Position numbers and translations under genes: made by a program. The notes beneath the pieces are model-generated. The model was given only the letters and a program-made list of their open reading frames with translations, ran no database searches and was not told the DNA's origin. A DNA stretch of 64,000 nt from Vibrio hannami (GTDB lineage: Bacteria; Pseudomonadota; Gammaproteobacteria; Enterobacterales; Vibrionaceae), in assembly GCF_029589055.1 (NCBI RefSeq), contig NZ_JARQZP010000006.1, positions 1-64,000 of the forward strand, read 5' to 3'. Within the stretch, counting starts at the first letter, position 1; the number at the start of each line of letters is the position of its first letter. Positions 35,404 to 45,584 of this stretch are shown here, piece after piece.

Positions 35404-36629
35404 TTTTTCTCCTCCATGGTCATACTGGTCACTTCTCTGCGTAGCCTTTCATTGATAACGTCAGAAAGTGCCTTCTGAGAAGTTAATTTAACCGGATAAT
35501 TAACCTGGATATCTTTCTTGCTCAACTCGCTAAGCGCTTTGTTAAACTGAACAACAGAAGGATCATCAAGCTTGAAGAACTGTGTAGACCAGTCGTCTGC
35601 AAGCTTCAGAGAGGATTGGTATACTTCAGTATTCTCGGTATAAATCGCCCTGATTGCGCTCTCGATCTTGCCTTTAATGTTCTCTTTCAGATAGTAGTGC
35701 TGCTTCGGAGAAAGAAGAGGAATCACATTGCCGTCTCGGGTACGGAAAGTAATAAACTGCTCAGAGAAGTCCTTAAGGGAAGTCATCAAGTTTTCTTGCC
35801 AGTCATTGATATCTTCTGACACCTCTGCGGCTTCAACTTCAGGTGCCTCTGGCAAAATAGCATTTGCTAATGGCAGATCGTCAACCTGTTGCTGCAGTGT
35901 CGACAGGCGAATGGCTAACCCTTCCCTATCAATCAACGGTACAGCTTTAAGCGCAACAATATCCTTGGTCATTTCTTTACGAAGCGGTACCAGGCTAGGA
36001 TCGTTTAGTGCCGATATTCTCTGATCCGCACTTTCCATTAATAAGGTCGCGCTTTCTACATCTTTATCTAAAAACAGCTTTCTGCCTGCCAGTTTTACCA
36101 GGTAGTCAGCCTCAGCAAGCAGCCAGTCATTAGGACGACGTCCTTTGATATCGGAAATAGCAACCTGCAAACTTTTGATGCTTTCATTCTGTTGATTAAA
36201 CAGAGTCTCTGTCTGGGCCTCAAGAGTGCCTACTTTTGAAGAAACGCTTGCAGTTGTATCTGAAAGCTTCTTATCCAGTTGCGCACTTAACTGGTTAACC
36301 TGAGACTTTAGCGCTTCAACCTGAGCTTTATACTGTTGAGCTTGCTGGTTGGTCATATACGCGACACCACCACCGATAAAGAGCGACAGTACGATAGCTA
36401 AGGTTGCTAGTTTGGTACCCTTATTGCCCTGCTTCTGCTGCGGTTGTGGCGCTGGTTGGGATTCTGTTTTTTCCTCTGCCGACGCTGTTTCTGGTTCTGG
36501 AGTTTTCTCAACTTCAGGCTCAGATTTGCTCTCTTCTTGCGGAGCCTCTACGACAGCATCATTTTTTTCTTCGGGTTGAGAGTCTTGTTTGTTTTCAGGT
36601 TCCAAATTCTCATTTTTCTTATTTGTCAT
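35400..36629 (-). CDS. hemX: HemX, membrane-anchored protein of the heme operon
   Basis: 409 residues. A long acidic N-terminus rich in Glu, Pro and Gln (about 1-70), one membrane helix (about 75-95, ATLAIVLSLFIGGGVAYM), then a coiled coil and a helical periplasmic domain with RRPNDWLLAEADYLVKLA. It is sometimes labelled a uroporphyrinogen-III methyltransferase because of a past misannotation, but no SAM motif is visible. The start lies 11 bases inside hemD. Confidence 0.92.
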   Translation of the reverse strand: MTNKKNENLEPENKQDSQPEEKNDAVVEAPQEESKSEPEVEKTPEPETASAEEKTESQPAPQPQQKQGNKGTKLATLAIVLSLFIGGGVAYMTNQQAQQYKAQVEALKSQVNQLSAQLDKKLSDTTASVSSKVGTLEAQTETLFNQQNESIKSLQVAISDIKGRRPNDWLLAEADYLVKLAGRKLFLDKDVESATLLMESADQRISALNDPSLVPLRKEMTKDIVALKAVPLIDREGLAIRLSTLQQQVDDLPLANAILPEAPEVEAAEVSEDINDWQENLMTSLKDFSEQFITFRTRDGNVIPLLSPKQHYYLKENIKGKIESAIRAIYTENTEVYQSSLKLADDWSTQFFKLDDPSVVQFNKALSELSKKDIQVNYPVKLTSQKALSDVINERLRREVTSMTMEEKK

Positions 36630-37380
36630 GCGTAAGTCCTGTTGTTGAAAACGACTGTATTGTTGTTAACAGTTCAGAGTTGGAGGCGCTCCCTGTTACT
36701 TTCACGCTAGCAAAACCGAATTCAGAAGCAATCTCTGCAATTCGATAGCTGGGAACCAGTAACGTTCTGGTACAAAGCCAATGATGATAATTCTCTGGAA
36801 CAGCTTTCATTAAGATGGTTAGCTGATCCGCACTGGTTACGACAATAGAGTCAATGTTATTCCTTTGCCACTTTTCTATCTCAGAGTGTCCATTAAAAAC
36901 GAGTGTTTGACGCTGGTACACTTCACAATAATTAACTATTGCGCCTCTGCCAGATAGTTTGTCACGAATAAGCTCACGTCCACCATTCCCTCTTAGTATC
37001 AGAACTTTCTTATCATGGACTCGTTCTAATAAAGGCAGTTTAAGGAAATGCTCGCTATCGCTTACCTCAGGGTAGTGTACTTCCTGTTGGGTACATTTGC
37101 TGAGTTCGTCGGCGGTTTTTTGACCAATTGCAAGATACCGCAATTTTTCCGGCCAATCTTGTTCATATTGACACAAAATTCTGTGCGCCCATTCAACTGC
37201 GGGCTTGCTAACAGCAATAACTATGTCAGAGCTTTTAAGCAAAGAGGGCAACCCTTCTGCTTCTGCTCCTTTAATAAAAGAAATAAGAGGTAAGTGAAAT
37301 GCCTGAATGCCAACACCTTCAAGCGATTCACATAAGGCTTCACCTTCAGGACTTGGCCGCGTGACTATTACCGCATTCAT
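36619..37380 (-). CDS. hemD: Uroporphyrinogen-III synthase HemD
   Basis: 253 residues, usual length. It closes hydroxymethylbilane with ring D inversion. The family is poorly conserved; visible are VTRPSPEGEAL at the start, ILRGNGGRELIRDKL (about 118) and IVVTSADQLT (about 178). Identity is supported by its place between hemC and hemX, 35 bases after hemC. Confidence 0.93.
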   Translation of the reverse strand: MNAVIVTRPSPEGEALCESLEGVGIQAFHLPLISFIKGAEAEGLPSLLKSSDIVIAVSKPAVEWAHRILCQYEQDWPEKLRYLAIGQKTADELSKCTQQEVHYPEVSDSEHFLKLPLLERVHDKKVLILRGNGGRELIRDKLSGRGAIVNYCEVYQRQTLVFNGHSEIEKWQRNNIDSIVVTSADQLTILMKAVPENYHHWLCTRTLLVPSYRIAEIASEFGFASVKVTGSASNSELLTTIQSFSTTGLTHDK

Positions 37381-37415
37381 TACGTCAAACTCACCTCATT
37401 TTTTAGCTGGCACTC

Positions 37416-38360
37416 TTAATGTTCGCTGTAAAGCCTTTCAAGAATTTCTTTTGCACCATCTTCAAGCAGCTCGTTTGCCAGCTCTACACCTAATGACTCG
37501 GCATCTTTTCTACTTCCGCGGATTTCACCACGAACAATCTTGCTGCCATCCGACTCACCCACCAACGCACGTAGCCAGATTTCATCGCCATCTAATAAAG
37601 AGTAACTACCGATAGGCACCTGGCAACCACCTTCAAGCGTCAGATTCATTGCTCTTTCACAGCGTACCCGATCTGCCGTATCTGCATCGTTTAACGGTTC
37701 AAGCAGCTTGATAAGTCTTTCGTCATCAAGTCGGCATTCAATGCCTACTGCGCCCTGGCCGACAGCTGGTAAAGATTGTTCTGGTTCGATAAAGCTTCGG
37801 ATACGCTCTTCGAGTTCAAGTCGTTTAAGGCCTGCCGCCGCGAGAATGATTGCGTCGTACTCACCAGCATCAAGCTTACCCAGCCTGGTGCCTACATTGC
37901 CACGAAGTTCTTTAATCTGTAGATCGGGTCTTGCTTCTTTTAGCTGACATTGACGTCGTAAGCTACAGGTTCCCACTACCGCACCTTCAGGCAATTCATC
38001 AAGATTGTTGTATGTGTTAGATACAAAAGCGTCACGAGGGTCTTCACGCTCACATATAGTTACCAAACCCAATCCTTCAGGAAAATCTACCGGTACATCT
38101 TTCATTGAGTGCACAGCAAGATCTGCTCTGCCTTCTAACATGGCAACTTCAAGCTCTTTTACAAAAAGACCTTTTCCGCCAACTTTGGCTAAAGGAGTAT
38201 CCAGAATAACATCGCCCTTGGTTACCATTGTAACCAGCTCAACTTCCAAACCGGGATGAGCTGCAATCAGGGCATCTTTTACATAGTGGGCTTGCCAAAG
38301 GGCTAGTGGACTTTTACGGGTAGCGATACGAATAGGTTGATTGGTAATACTTTCGGACAT
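37416..38360 (-). CDS. hemC: Hydroxymethylbilane synthase HemC
   Basis: 314 residues. It joins four porphobilinogens on its own dipyrromethane cofactor. [12 protein letters not shown] at the start, HSMKDVP (about 87), [11 protein letters not shown] and the cofactor cysteine in EGGCQVPIG (about residue 246) are all intact. First gene of the hemCDXY operon and divergent from cyaA, as in enterobacteria. Confidence 0.97.
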   Translation of the reverse strand: MSESITNQPIRIATRKSPLALWQAHYVKDALIAAHPGLEVELVTMVTKGDVILDTPLAKVGGKGLFVKELEVAMLEGRADLAVHSMKDVPVDFPEGLGLVTICEREDPRDAFVSNTYNNLDELPEGAVVGTCSLRRQCQLKEARPDLQIKELRGNVGTRLGKLDAGEYDAIILAAAGLKRLELEERIRSFIEPEQSLPAVGQGAVGIECRLDDERLIKLLEPLNDADTADRVRCERAMNLTLEGGCQVPIGSYSLLDGDEIWLRALVGESDGSKIVRGEIRGSRKDAESLGVELANELLEDGAKEILERLYSEH

Positions 38361-38486
38361 AGCGAAACAACTTCCAGTACTTGTTATAGATTTGAAGCTA
38401 TCCTACCACTCTAACCGCACAGGAATCATTAGTTGTTATTAGTAGTGATAAAAAGAAACATGATTTTCATCATTAGATAAAAATAC

Positions 38487-38502
38487 TGTGATGTAAGTCG
38501 CA
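38487..38502 (+). promoter_or_regulatory. CRP-cAMP site in the hemC-cyaA control region
   Basis: TGTGATGTAAGTCGCA matches TGTGA-N6-TCACA at 9 of 10 positions. In E. coli, CRP-cAMP represses cyaA from a site at its main promoter, so autogenous control is likely. The 356-base gap (38361-38716) holds this site and the divergent promoters; I see no further gene there. Confidence 0.65.
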
Positions 38503-38716
38503 GTTGTGGACTACACTAGTATTAGGTACCCATGAAAAAAGTAGAGACTTTCATCCCATTTTGATGCTAATGTTTCATTCTGTTGAAAGTATTGAAGCGG
38601 ATCGTATTTTCTTTACTCAGATGGCCAAAAGTGTTAAATTGATCACGTTTTGTTGCCTATAAAGAATAAAATTCAAACGAAATCAGAACGAAAAACTATC
38701 AATCAAGGAATACCTC

Positions 38717-41248
38717 TTGCAGGCTTATACCCATAAAATTATAAGTAGACTCGATATACTTAATCAGCAGCGAATTGATCGCGCGCTGGCACTTATGGAT
38801 GTTCAAAGCCAACAAGTATTCAACTATATTCCTGCCCTCTTCCACTATAATCACCCATCTCTTCCCGGATATTACGATAAACCTGTACCTCATGGCATTT
38901 TCGGCTTTGAGCCAAATGACGTACAACAGCAGTTTATCGAACTAATGACTCAGAATGTTGAAGAAATGCCTGTAACAGCTGAAGAGCCTCAAGTTTTAGC
39001 GCTTTACACAATGGGCAGTACCTCATCTATCGGGCAAAGTACTTCGAGCGATCTGGATATCTGGGTATGTGTGTCGCCATCTATGGACAGTAATGCTCGT
39101 GCACACCTGAGCAATAAGTGCATGATGATTACAGAGTGGGCGAAAGGTTATGGTGTTGAGGCAAACTTCTTCTTAATGGACGAAGAGCGTTTTCGTAGCA
39201 ACCAGTCAGAAGAGATGACTGGTGACAACTGCGGCTCTTCTCAGCACCTTCTACTTTTAGATGAGTTTTACCGTTCTGCGGTTCGAATGGCTGGTCAAAG
39301 GTTGTTGTGGCATATTGTCCCGCCAGAGATGGAAGAATGTTACGACGAATACGTGTCTCGGTTATGTAGTAACGGAGACATAGATTGTAGTGAGTGGATT
39401 GATTTTGGTGAGCTAAATCGAATCCCTGCAGAAGAGTATTTCGGTTCAAACTTGTGGCAACTTTATAAAAGTATCGACTCTCCATACAAATCGGTACTCA
39501 AAGCCATTCTTCTCGAAGCATACTCCTGGGAATATCCGCATACACAGCTTTTAAGCATCGATTATAAACGACGTTTCTTTGCGTACGATCCCGATCTGTA
39601 TAGCATGGATTCCTACTACTTGATGCTTGAGAAGGTAACTCGCTACCTTGAGAGAATTAAAGACCACAAGCGATTAGACCTTGTGCGTCGATGCTTCTAT
39701 CTGAAAACTCATGAAAAGCTTTCTCGTGAACCGGGAAGTGGCTCTGTCGAGTGGCGTCGTAAGGCTCTCTCTGAGATGACTAATGCGTGGGGCTGGGATA
39801 CACCAGTGATAGAAGAACTGGATAACCGACGTAACTGGAAAGTGAAGCAGGTAAAAGTGGTTCACCACGGTCTTTTAGATGCCTTGATGCTCAGTTACCG
39901 CAATCTTATTCAGTTTGCTCGCAGAAATGACATCACCTCATCGATCAGCCCGCAAGACATCAGCATCCTTGCCCGTAAATTATATGCAGCTTTTGAGGTG
40001 CTTCCTGGTAAGGTAACGCTATTAAATCCTCAGATATCCCCTGACCTACACGAGGAAAACCTCAGCTTTATCCAGGTCAGAGAAGGCAGAACAAACAAAG
40101 CCGGATGGTATCTCTACAAGCAACCTTTAGTTGCCAAAGAGATCATTGGTCAGCCTTATCTAGAGCACAACGAGTACCTGAGTAAACTGGTTGCCTGGTC
40201 GTTTTTCAATGGCCTTATTACGGAATCAACCCGACTTCATTCGGTTGTTCGTGACGCAGACCTGGATATCGATAAGTTCTATCAGATGGTGAGCGACCTA
40301 AGAAACACCTTCTCACTACGTAAGCGTCGCCCGACGATGCAAGCTTTAGGCAGTCCGTGTGAAATCAGTCAGCTAGCGATGTTTATCAACTTTGAAGACG
40401 ACCCGACTGCTGAACTGGATATGAATCCAAAGACAACCAAGATAGATGTCAGAAATACCGATATCTTCAGCTTTGGTGATGAAAGCAAAAACCTGGTTGG
40501 CAGCGTTGATCTGGTTTACAGAAACTCATGGCATGAAGTCAGAACGCTTCACTTTACTGGTGAAACTGCCATTCTGGATGCACTGAAAACTATTTTGGGT
40601 AAAATGCATCAAGACGCTCTTCCACCAGAATCTGTCGATGTGTTCTGTTACAGCAAAAACATGCGTGGAATTATGCGCAACTGTGTTTATCAGTTACTTG
40701 CAGAATGCATTGAGCTAAGGCTAAAACCTGTTGAGCAGCAGAAACGCAGACGCTTCAAAGCCATCAAAGTAGCGAACGAAATGTTCGGCTTGTTCTTTGA
40801 AAGGCGTGGCGTATCTGTACAAAAACTGGAAAACTCTGTCGACTTCTATAAGAGCATTTCTATCAACAAACTGCAGGGCTCTCCTCTCTCTATGCTGGAC
40901 AAAGAGCAGGATTATCATATGCCAGAGGTTGTTGATGGCTTCGCAAGTGAAGGTCTGGTTCAGTTCTTCTTTGAGGACACCGAAGTTGGTTTCAACATTT
41001 ACGTTCTAGATGAAGAAAACGAAGTAGAGGTTTATCACCAGTTTAACGGTGACAAAGACTCCATGATCGCGAGTGTTAACCGCTTCTATACTTCTTCCAG
41101 TGAAGATGAAACAGAGAATCACCTTATCAACTTTAATCTGCCTCAGTACTATCAGATTGTGAAGTGCGATGATGGCAGCGAATATATTGTACCTTACCGA
41201 AATGACGGGGGTGCGCCGGTAAAGTCCCCTAAAGCGGTAAACGCTTAA
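38717..41248 (+). CDS. cyaA: Class I adenylate cyclase CyaA
   Basis: 843 residues. It makes cAMP from ATP and feeds CRP. The N-terminal catalytic domain has the nucleotidyltransferase motif GSTSSIGQSTSSDLDIW (about residues 97-113), with the DLD metal ligands. The C-terminal half is the regulatory region. The start is TTG 38717 with AAGGA upstream; E. coli cyaA also uses UUG, which limits its expression, so this start is probably real. It ends at a hairpin terminator. Confidence 0.95.
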   Translation: MQAYTHKIISRLDILNQQRIDRALALMDVQSQQVFNYIPALFHYNHPSLPGYYDKPVPHGIFGFEPNDVQQQFIELMTQNVEEMPVTAEEPQVLALYTMGSTSSIGQSTSSDLDIWVCVSPSMDSNARAHLSNKCMMITEWAKGYGVEANFFLMDEERFRSNQSEEMTGDNCGSSQHLLLLDEFYRSAVRMAGQRLLWHIVPPEMEECYDEYVSRLCSNGDIDCSEWIDFGELNRIPAEEYFGSNLWQLYKSIDSPYKSVLKAILLEAYSWEYPHTQLLSIDYKRRFFAYDPDLYSMDSYYLMLEKVTRYLERIKDHKRLDLVRRCFYLKTHEKLSREPGSGSVEWRRKALSEMTNAWGWDTPVIEELDNRRNWKVKQVKVVHHGLLDALMLSYRNLIQFARRNDITSSISPQDISILARKLYAAFEVLPGKVTLLNPQISPDLHEENLSFIQVREGRTNKAGWYLYKQPLVAKEIIGQPYLEHNEYLSKLVAWSFFNGLITESTRLHSVVRDADLDIDKFYQMVSDLRNTFSLRKRRPTMQALGSPCEISQLAMFINFEDDPTAELDMNPKTTKIDVRNTDIFSFGDESKNLVGSVDLVYRNSWHEVRTLHFTGETAILDALKTILGKMHQDALPPESVDVFCYSKNMRGIMRNCVYQLLAECIELRLKPVEQQKRRRFKAIKVANEMFGLFFERRGVSVQKLENSVDFYKSISINKLQGSPLSMLDKEQDYHMPEVVDGFASEGLVQFFFEDTEVGFNIYVLDEENEVEVYHQFNGDKDSMIASVNRFYTSSSEDETENHLINFNLPQYYQIVKCDDGSEYIVPYRNDGGAPVKSPKAVNA

Positions 41249-41268
41249 CCGACAATCAGAATTCAGAA

Positions 41269-41294
41269 AAGGAGCGGTGAGTCGCTCCTTTTTA
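41269..41294. terminator. Terminator after cyaA
   Basis: Stem GGAGCG (41271-41276) with CGCTCC (41283-41288), then five T. It lies between the convergent cyaA and cyaY. Confidence 0.85.
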
Positions 41295-41308
41295 CTTTCA
41301 GAAACTGA

Positions 41309-41623
41309 TTACTCCCAATCAATCTCTTCCTGAGCGTGTTTAACGCATTCTTCTTTTACTTTTTCAAAAAACTCACTTCCGGTTTTGGAGCAAATCCATT
41401 TCTGATCCTGATAAGAAAAATGAAAACCGCCAGATTTTGAAGCCAGCCAAATTTCGCTCATTGGCTCCTGTTTGTTGATAACTATCTGACTTCTATCCTC
41501 AAATTCCAACGTCAAAACATTTCCCGTTCTTTCAAAATCAATGTCTGCGCCAGATTCATCTATTGCATCTTCAATTTGACTTAACTCTTCATCAGCCAAT
41601 TCATGAAATTCAGTTGCATTCAT
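41309..41623 (-). CDS. cyaY: Frataxin CyaY
   Basis: 104 residues. Small acidic iron-binding protein that tunes iron-sulfur cluster assembly by IscS. Family features are the acidic first helix (ELADEELSQIEDAIDESGADIDFE), LTLEFEDRSQIVINKQEPMSEIWLA and GGFHF. Divergent from lptM, as in E. coli. Confidence 0.95.
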   Translation of the reverse strand: MNATEFHELADEELSQIEDAIDESGADIDFERTGNVLTLEFEDRSQIVINKQEPMSEIWLASKSGGFHFSYQDQKWICSKTGSEFFEKVKEECVKHAQEEIDWE

Positions 41624-41699
41624 CCTGCTCTATCCTATTGCTTTTCTTATCGGTAGTGCGATTATAGGGGGCATTGAATCAATAATCACGATATGTACT

Positions 41700-41819
41700 A
41701 TGAAAAAGATACTAGCAGCACTTTGTCTGACATCACTTCTTGGCTTAGCGGGTTGCGGTAACACCGGACCTCTTTATATGCCAGAAGATGGAAACCAGAC
41801 AAAAACAACGCAATCCTAA
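41700..41819 (+). CDS. lptM: LPS-assembly lipoprotein LptM (YifL), 39 residues
   Basis: A short frame ATG 41700 to TAA 41819. Signal peptide MKKILAALCLTSLLGLAG, lipobox LAGC, then the family motif CGNTGPLYMP directly after the lipid cysteine. LptM binds the LptD-LptE translocon and helps LptD oxidation and maturation in the outer membrane. Position between cyaY and the lysA-dapF block fits. It is easily missed because of its size. Confidence 0.92.
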   Translation: MKKILAALCLTSLLGLAGCGNTGPLYMPEDGNQTKTTQS

Positions 41820-41858
41820 CAAAGCACAAATCGTAAGAAATAAGCAGGGAACACAACA

Positions 41859-43112
41859 TTGGATTATTTTAATTATCAGGATGATGGCCAGCTATGGGCT
41901 GAAAATGTCCCACTCGCTGATATAGCTAGCCAGTACGGCACACCACTTTACGTCTATTCCAGAGCCACTTTAGAGCGTCACTGGAACGCATTTGATAAAT
42001 CAGTAGGTGAACACCCTCACCTGGTTTGTTATGCGGTGAAAGCTAACGGAAATATCGGTGTGTTAAATGCTCTTGCAAGACTAGGATCAGGCTTCGACAT
42101 CGTATCTGGTGGCGAACTGGAAAGAGTTCTGGCAGCAGGTGGGGAAGCATCCAAAATCGTATTTTCTGGTGTAGGTAAAACAGAAGCGGAAATGAAGCGC
42201 GCACTAGAGCTGAATATAAAGTGCTTCAATGTTGAGTCAGAACCAGAGCTGGATCGCCTGAATAAAGTGGCTTCAGAGCTCAAAGTTAAGGCTCCTATTT
42301 CGCTGCGTATTAATCCTGATGTTGATGCCAAAACCCACCCTTATATCTCAACTGGTTTAAGAGACAATAAATTCGGTATTGCGTTTGAGCGAGCTAAAGA
42401 AGTCTACGCTTATGCTGACAGCCTTGAGTTTATCGATGTACATGGTATCGATTGTCATATCGGTTCTCAGCTTACCGAAATCGAACCTTTCATCGATGCA
42501 ACGGATCGCCTGCTCACACTGATCGATGAACTAATCGAAGACGGAATACATATCAATCACCTTGATGTTGGGGGTGGTTTGGGTGTTATCTATAAAGATG
42601 AGTTGCCACCACAACCTTCTGATTACGCGAAAGCGCTGCTTGCACGTCTAAAGAATCATCCTGAAATCGAACTGATCTTTGAACCAGGCCGTGCTATTGC
42701 TGCTAACGCTGGTGTTTTGCTGACTAAAGTTGAGTTCCTGAAGCATACCGAGTTTAAAAACTTCGCCATTGTTGATGCTGCAATGAATGATCTTATGCGC
42801 CCTGCTCTTTACTCTGCATGGCAAGATATCGTTCCTCTAAAACCACGAGAAGGCGAATCGCATACCTACGATATCGTTGGCCCGGTTTGCGAAACAGGCG
42901 ACTTCTTAGGTAAAGATCGTGAACTGATTCTCGAACAGGATGATTTACTTGCGGTTCGTTCTGCTGGTGCTTACAGCTTCTCTATGTCTTCAAACTACAA
43001 TGCTCGAGCAAGAGCCGCTGAAGTCATGGTAGATGGCGACAAAGTGCACCTAATCAGAGAACGTGAGAAAATCACTGACCTATGGCAACTAGAACACCTG
43101 CTACCGGAGTAA
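41859..43112 (+). CDS. lysA: Diaminopimelate decarboxylase LysA
   Basis: 417 residues from TTG 41859, with AGGGA upstream; no ATG lies before the conserved region. A PLP enzyme for the last step of lysine synthesis. PLP lysine in YAVKANGN (about residue 60), HIGSQ (about 200), the glycine-rich DVGGGLG, EPGRAIAANAG and PVCETGDFLG are intact. It is followed 12 bases on by dapF, which makes its substrate. Confidence 0.96.
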   Translation: MDYFNYQDDGQLWAENVPLADIASQYGTPLYVYSRATLERHWNAFDKSVGEHPHLVCYAVKANGNIGVLNALARLGSGFDIVSGGELERVLAAGGEASKIVFSGVGKTEAEMKRALELNIKCFNVESEPELDRLNKVASELKVKAPISLRINPDVDAKTHPYISTGLRDNKFGIAFERAKEVYAYADSLEFIDVHGIDCHIGSQLTEIEPFIDATDRLLTLIDELIEDGIHINHLDVGGGLGVIYKDELPPQPSDYAKALLARLKNHPEIELIFEPGRAIAANAGVLLTKVEFLKHTEFKNFAIVDAAMNDLMRPALYSAWQDIVPLKPREGESHTYDIVGPVCETGDFLGKDRELILEQDDLLAVRSAGAYSFSMSSNYNARARAAEVMVDGDKVHLIREREKITDLWQLEHLLPE

Positions 43113-43124
43113 CACAGATACATT

Positions 43125-43955
43125 ATGCATTTCCATTTTTCTAAAATGCACGGACTGGGTAATGACTTTATGGTTGTTGACTGCATTACCCAGAACATAT
43201 TTTTTTCTCCGGATTTAATTCGACGCCTTGCCGATAGACATACGGGAATCGGCTTTGATCAGCTTTTGGTGGTCGAAGCTCCCTATGATCCAGAAACTGA
43301 TTTTCACTACCGTATTTTTAATGCTGATGGTAGTGAGGTTGAACAGTGTGGCAATGGTGCTCGCTGTTTCGCCAAATTCGTGCGAATGAAGGGACTTACA
43401 AACAAGTTCAGCATTAATGTAAGTACCAAAAAAGGCAAAATGGTACTGAAAGTAGAAGACGATAATCTGGTTACCGTTAATATGGGCGAACCAGAATTTA
43501 CGCCTTCGAAAATTCCATTTAAAGCTAAGCAAACAGAAAAAACTTACATTCTTCGCGCCGAAGAACATACGCTTTTCTGTGGCGCCGTCAGCATGGGAAA
43601 TCCTCATGTTGTGACGACTGTAGACGACGTTGATACAACAGACGTAGATACTTTAGGTCCGCTGCTGGAATCACATGAGCGCTTTCCCGAGCGAGTTAAT
43701 GCTGGATTTATGCAGATAGTCAACCGCAACGATATTCGTCTTCGTGTATACGAACGTGGCGCAGGAGAAACTCAGGCTTGCGGAAGTGGTGCTTGTGGCG
43801 CAGTAGCTGTAGGTATTGTTCAGGGTAACCTTGACAGTGAAGTCGCCGTTCATCTGCCTGGTGGAGATTTAACTATCCGTTGGGAAGGCCCAGGACACCC
43901 GCTTTATATGACAGGACCTGTCGCACATGTGTTCGACGGCCAAATAAGTTGCTAG
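43125..43955 (+). CDS. dapF: Diaminopimelate epimerase DapF
   Basis: 276 residues. It interconverts LL- and meso-diaminopimelate for lysine and peptidoglycan. The two catalytic cysteines lie in EQCGNGARC (about residue 73) and QACGSGACG (about 219). KMHGLGNDF at the start and ERGAGET confirm it. It is between lysA and the DUF484 gene. Confidence 0.97.
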   Translation: MHFHFSKMHGLGNDFMVVDCITQNIFFSPDLIRRLADRHTGIGFDQLLVVEAPYDPETDFHYRIFNADGSEVEQCGNGARCFAKFVRMKGLTNKFSINVSTKKGKMVLKVEDDNLVTVNMGEPEFTPSKIPFKAKQTEKTYILRAEEHTLFCGAVSMGNPHVVTTVDDVDTTDVDTLGPLLESHERFPERVNAGFMQIVNRNDIRLRVYERGAGETQACGSGACGAVAVGIVQGNLDSEVAVHLPGGDLTIRWEGPGHPLYMTGPVAHVFDGQISC

Positions 43956-43974
43956 TAATTAGAGAGGACATGTT

Positions 43975-44679
43975 GTGTCTCAAGTAGAACCAGGCGCTCT
44001 GACAGCGGAAATAGTCGAAGAGTACCTTAGAGACTATCCCGACTTTTTTAAAAGCCGCCCGGGATTGGTAGATAAGCTATCCTTACCTCATCAGGAGCAA
44101 GGTGCAATTTCTCTGGTAGAAATTCAACTGCGCAGGCAGAGAGAAAAAATACAGGATCTTGAAGAAGAAATAACTCAGCTAATGTCTTTAGCAGCCGAAA
44201 ACGACAAGACATTCTATGAGTTTATGCAACTTCAAGAAGCTGTACTCAAAAGCTCTACAATCGATGATCTGATTCAGTGCATTGACGACAAAGCAAGAGC
44301 GCTCGGATTAAAGGGATATGTCAGACTAATTGACTGTGCCGATAGCAACTACTACTTGAGATATGATGACTGGCACAGGTTTGCTACTAATCACTTCAAC
44401 GGGAAGGATGCCTACCTGGGACGCTTAAGAAAAGCAGATCGTGAACTTCTTTTTGGCGATCAGAATGTTCCTGAACTTGGCTCTTATGTTGTACTTTCTC
44501 TGAACAAACATAAGCCTTTAGGGATAATCGCTTTTTCATCAGAAGATGGTGGCCATTTCCAACCGAATATGGACACTCTGTTCCTCCGTCACCTTGCTCT
44601 GGTTGTTTCGCACCTTATTTCAAGCACGAAGTGGGCTAGTGAGAACGATAGCGATGTCGCTGAACAAACAACTGCCTGA
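43975..44679 (+). CDS. DUF484 family protein
   Basis: 234 residues from GTG 43975, with GAGAGG upstream. An N-terminal part (LRDYPDFFKSRPGLVDKL), a coiled-coil (about 50-75, RRQREKIQDLEEEITQLM) and a GAF-like second half (GSYVVLSLNKHKPLGIIAFSSE). Function unknown, but the gene is nearly always found between dapF and xerC. It overlaps xerC by 26 bases. Confidence 0.88.
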   Translation: MSQVEPGALTAEIVEEYLRDYPDFFKSRPGLVDKLSLPHQEQGAISLVEIQLRRQREKIQDLEEEITQLMSLAAENDKTFYEFMQLQEAVLKSSTIDDLIQCIDDKARALGLKGYVRLIDCADSNYYLRYDDWHRFATNHFNGKDAYLGRLRKADRELLFGDQNVPELGSYVVLSLNKHKPLGIIAFSSEDGGHFQPNMDTLFLRHLALVVSHLISSTKWASENDSDVAEQTTA

Positions 44680-45574
44680 TAACCTATCAGAACCCCTGGC
44701 TCGCTTTTTTGAATACCTAAGAAGCGAGCGTGGCCTGAGCCCTCTTACGATAAAGAACTATCGACAGCAACTAGAATCCACTGCAATAGATTTACATGAA
44801 CAAGGTCTGATGCATTGGAAAGATGTTGATGCTAAGTGGGTGAGGCAGGCGGTAAGCAAGGGCGTAAGGCAAGGCCTTAAGCACAATAGTATTGCGACTC
44901 GTCTTTCTTCACTTCGAAGCTTTTTCGATTTCCTCATACTTAGAGGTCAGCTGTCAGCCAATCCTGCTAAGGGGATTTCTGCTCCAAGAAAGAGTAAAAG
45001 TCTCCCCAAAAACCTGGATGTAGATGAAGTAGGCCAACTGCTGGAAGTAGATGAAAGCGATCCTTTAGCGGTTCGTGACCGGGCTATCATGGAACTGATG
45101 TATGGTACCGGGCTGCGTCTGGCTGAACTTGTCAGCCTTGAGGTCAAAGATATCCAATTTAGCTCTGACGAGATACGGGTTATCGGTAAAGGAAATAAAG
45201 AGCGAAAGGTGCCCTATAGCGGCCTGGCTAAAGAGTGGGTTGCTAAATGGCTGAAACACAGGCCTGCTTTGTTAAAACAAGAAGAGTCGGCTCTATTTAT
45301 TTCCAGGCTAGGACGGCGAATCTCTCACAGAAGCATACAAAAGCGAATGGAAGAATGGGGACTCAAGCAAGGAGTGGCTAGCCATATAAGCCCTCACAAG
45401 CTCCGGCACTCATTTGCAACCCATATATTAGAGTCAAGCGGCAACCTTAGAGCAGTACAAGAAATGCTAGGGCATGAGAATATTTCGACTACTCAGGTCT
45501 ATACTCATCTCAACTTCCAGCATCTGGCTCAGGAATACGACAAAGCCCACCCAAGAGCAAAAAAGAAGAAGTAG
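44654..45574 (+). CDS. xerC: Site-specific tyrosine recombinase XerC
   Basis: 306 residues from ATG 44654. With XerD it resolves chromosome dimers at dif; in vibrios the same pair also serves integrating phages. The core-binding domain (about 1-95) is followed by the catalytic residues: Arg in TGLRLAEL, Lys in GKGNKERKV, His/Arg in HKLRHSFATH, His in LGHENIS and the tyrosine in STTQVYTH (about 280). It starts inside DUF484. Confidence 0.96.
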   Translation: MSLNKQLPDNLSEPLARFFEYLRSERGLSPLTIKNYRQQLESTAIDLHEQGLMHWKDVDAKWVRQAVSKGVRQGLKHNSIATRLSSLRSFFDFLILRGQLSANPAKGISAPRKSKSLPKNLDVDEVGQLLEVDESDPLAVRDRAIMELMYGTGLRLAELVSLEVKDIQFSSDEIRVIGKGNKERKVPYSGLAKEWVAKWLKHRPALLKQEESALFISRLGRRISHRSIQKRMEEWGLKQGVASHISPHKLRHSFATHILESSGNLRAVQEMLGHENISTTQVYTHLNFQHLAQEYDKAHPRAKKKK

Positions 45575-45584
45575 GATAGTTTCC

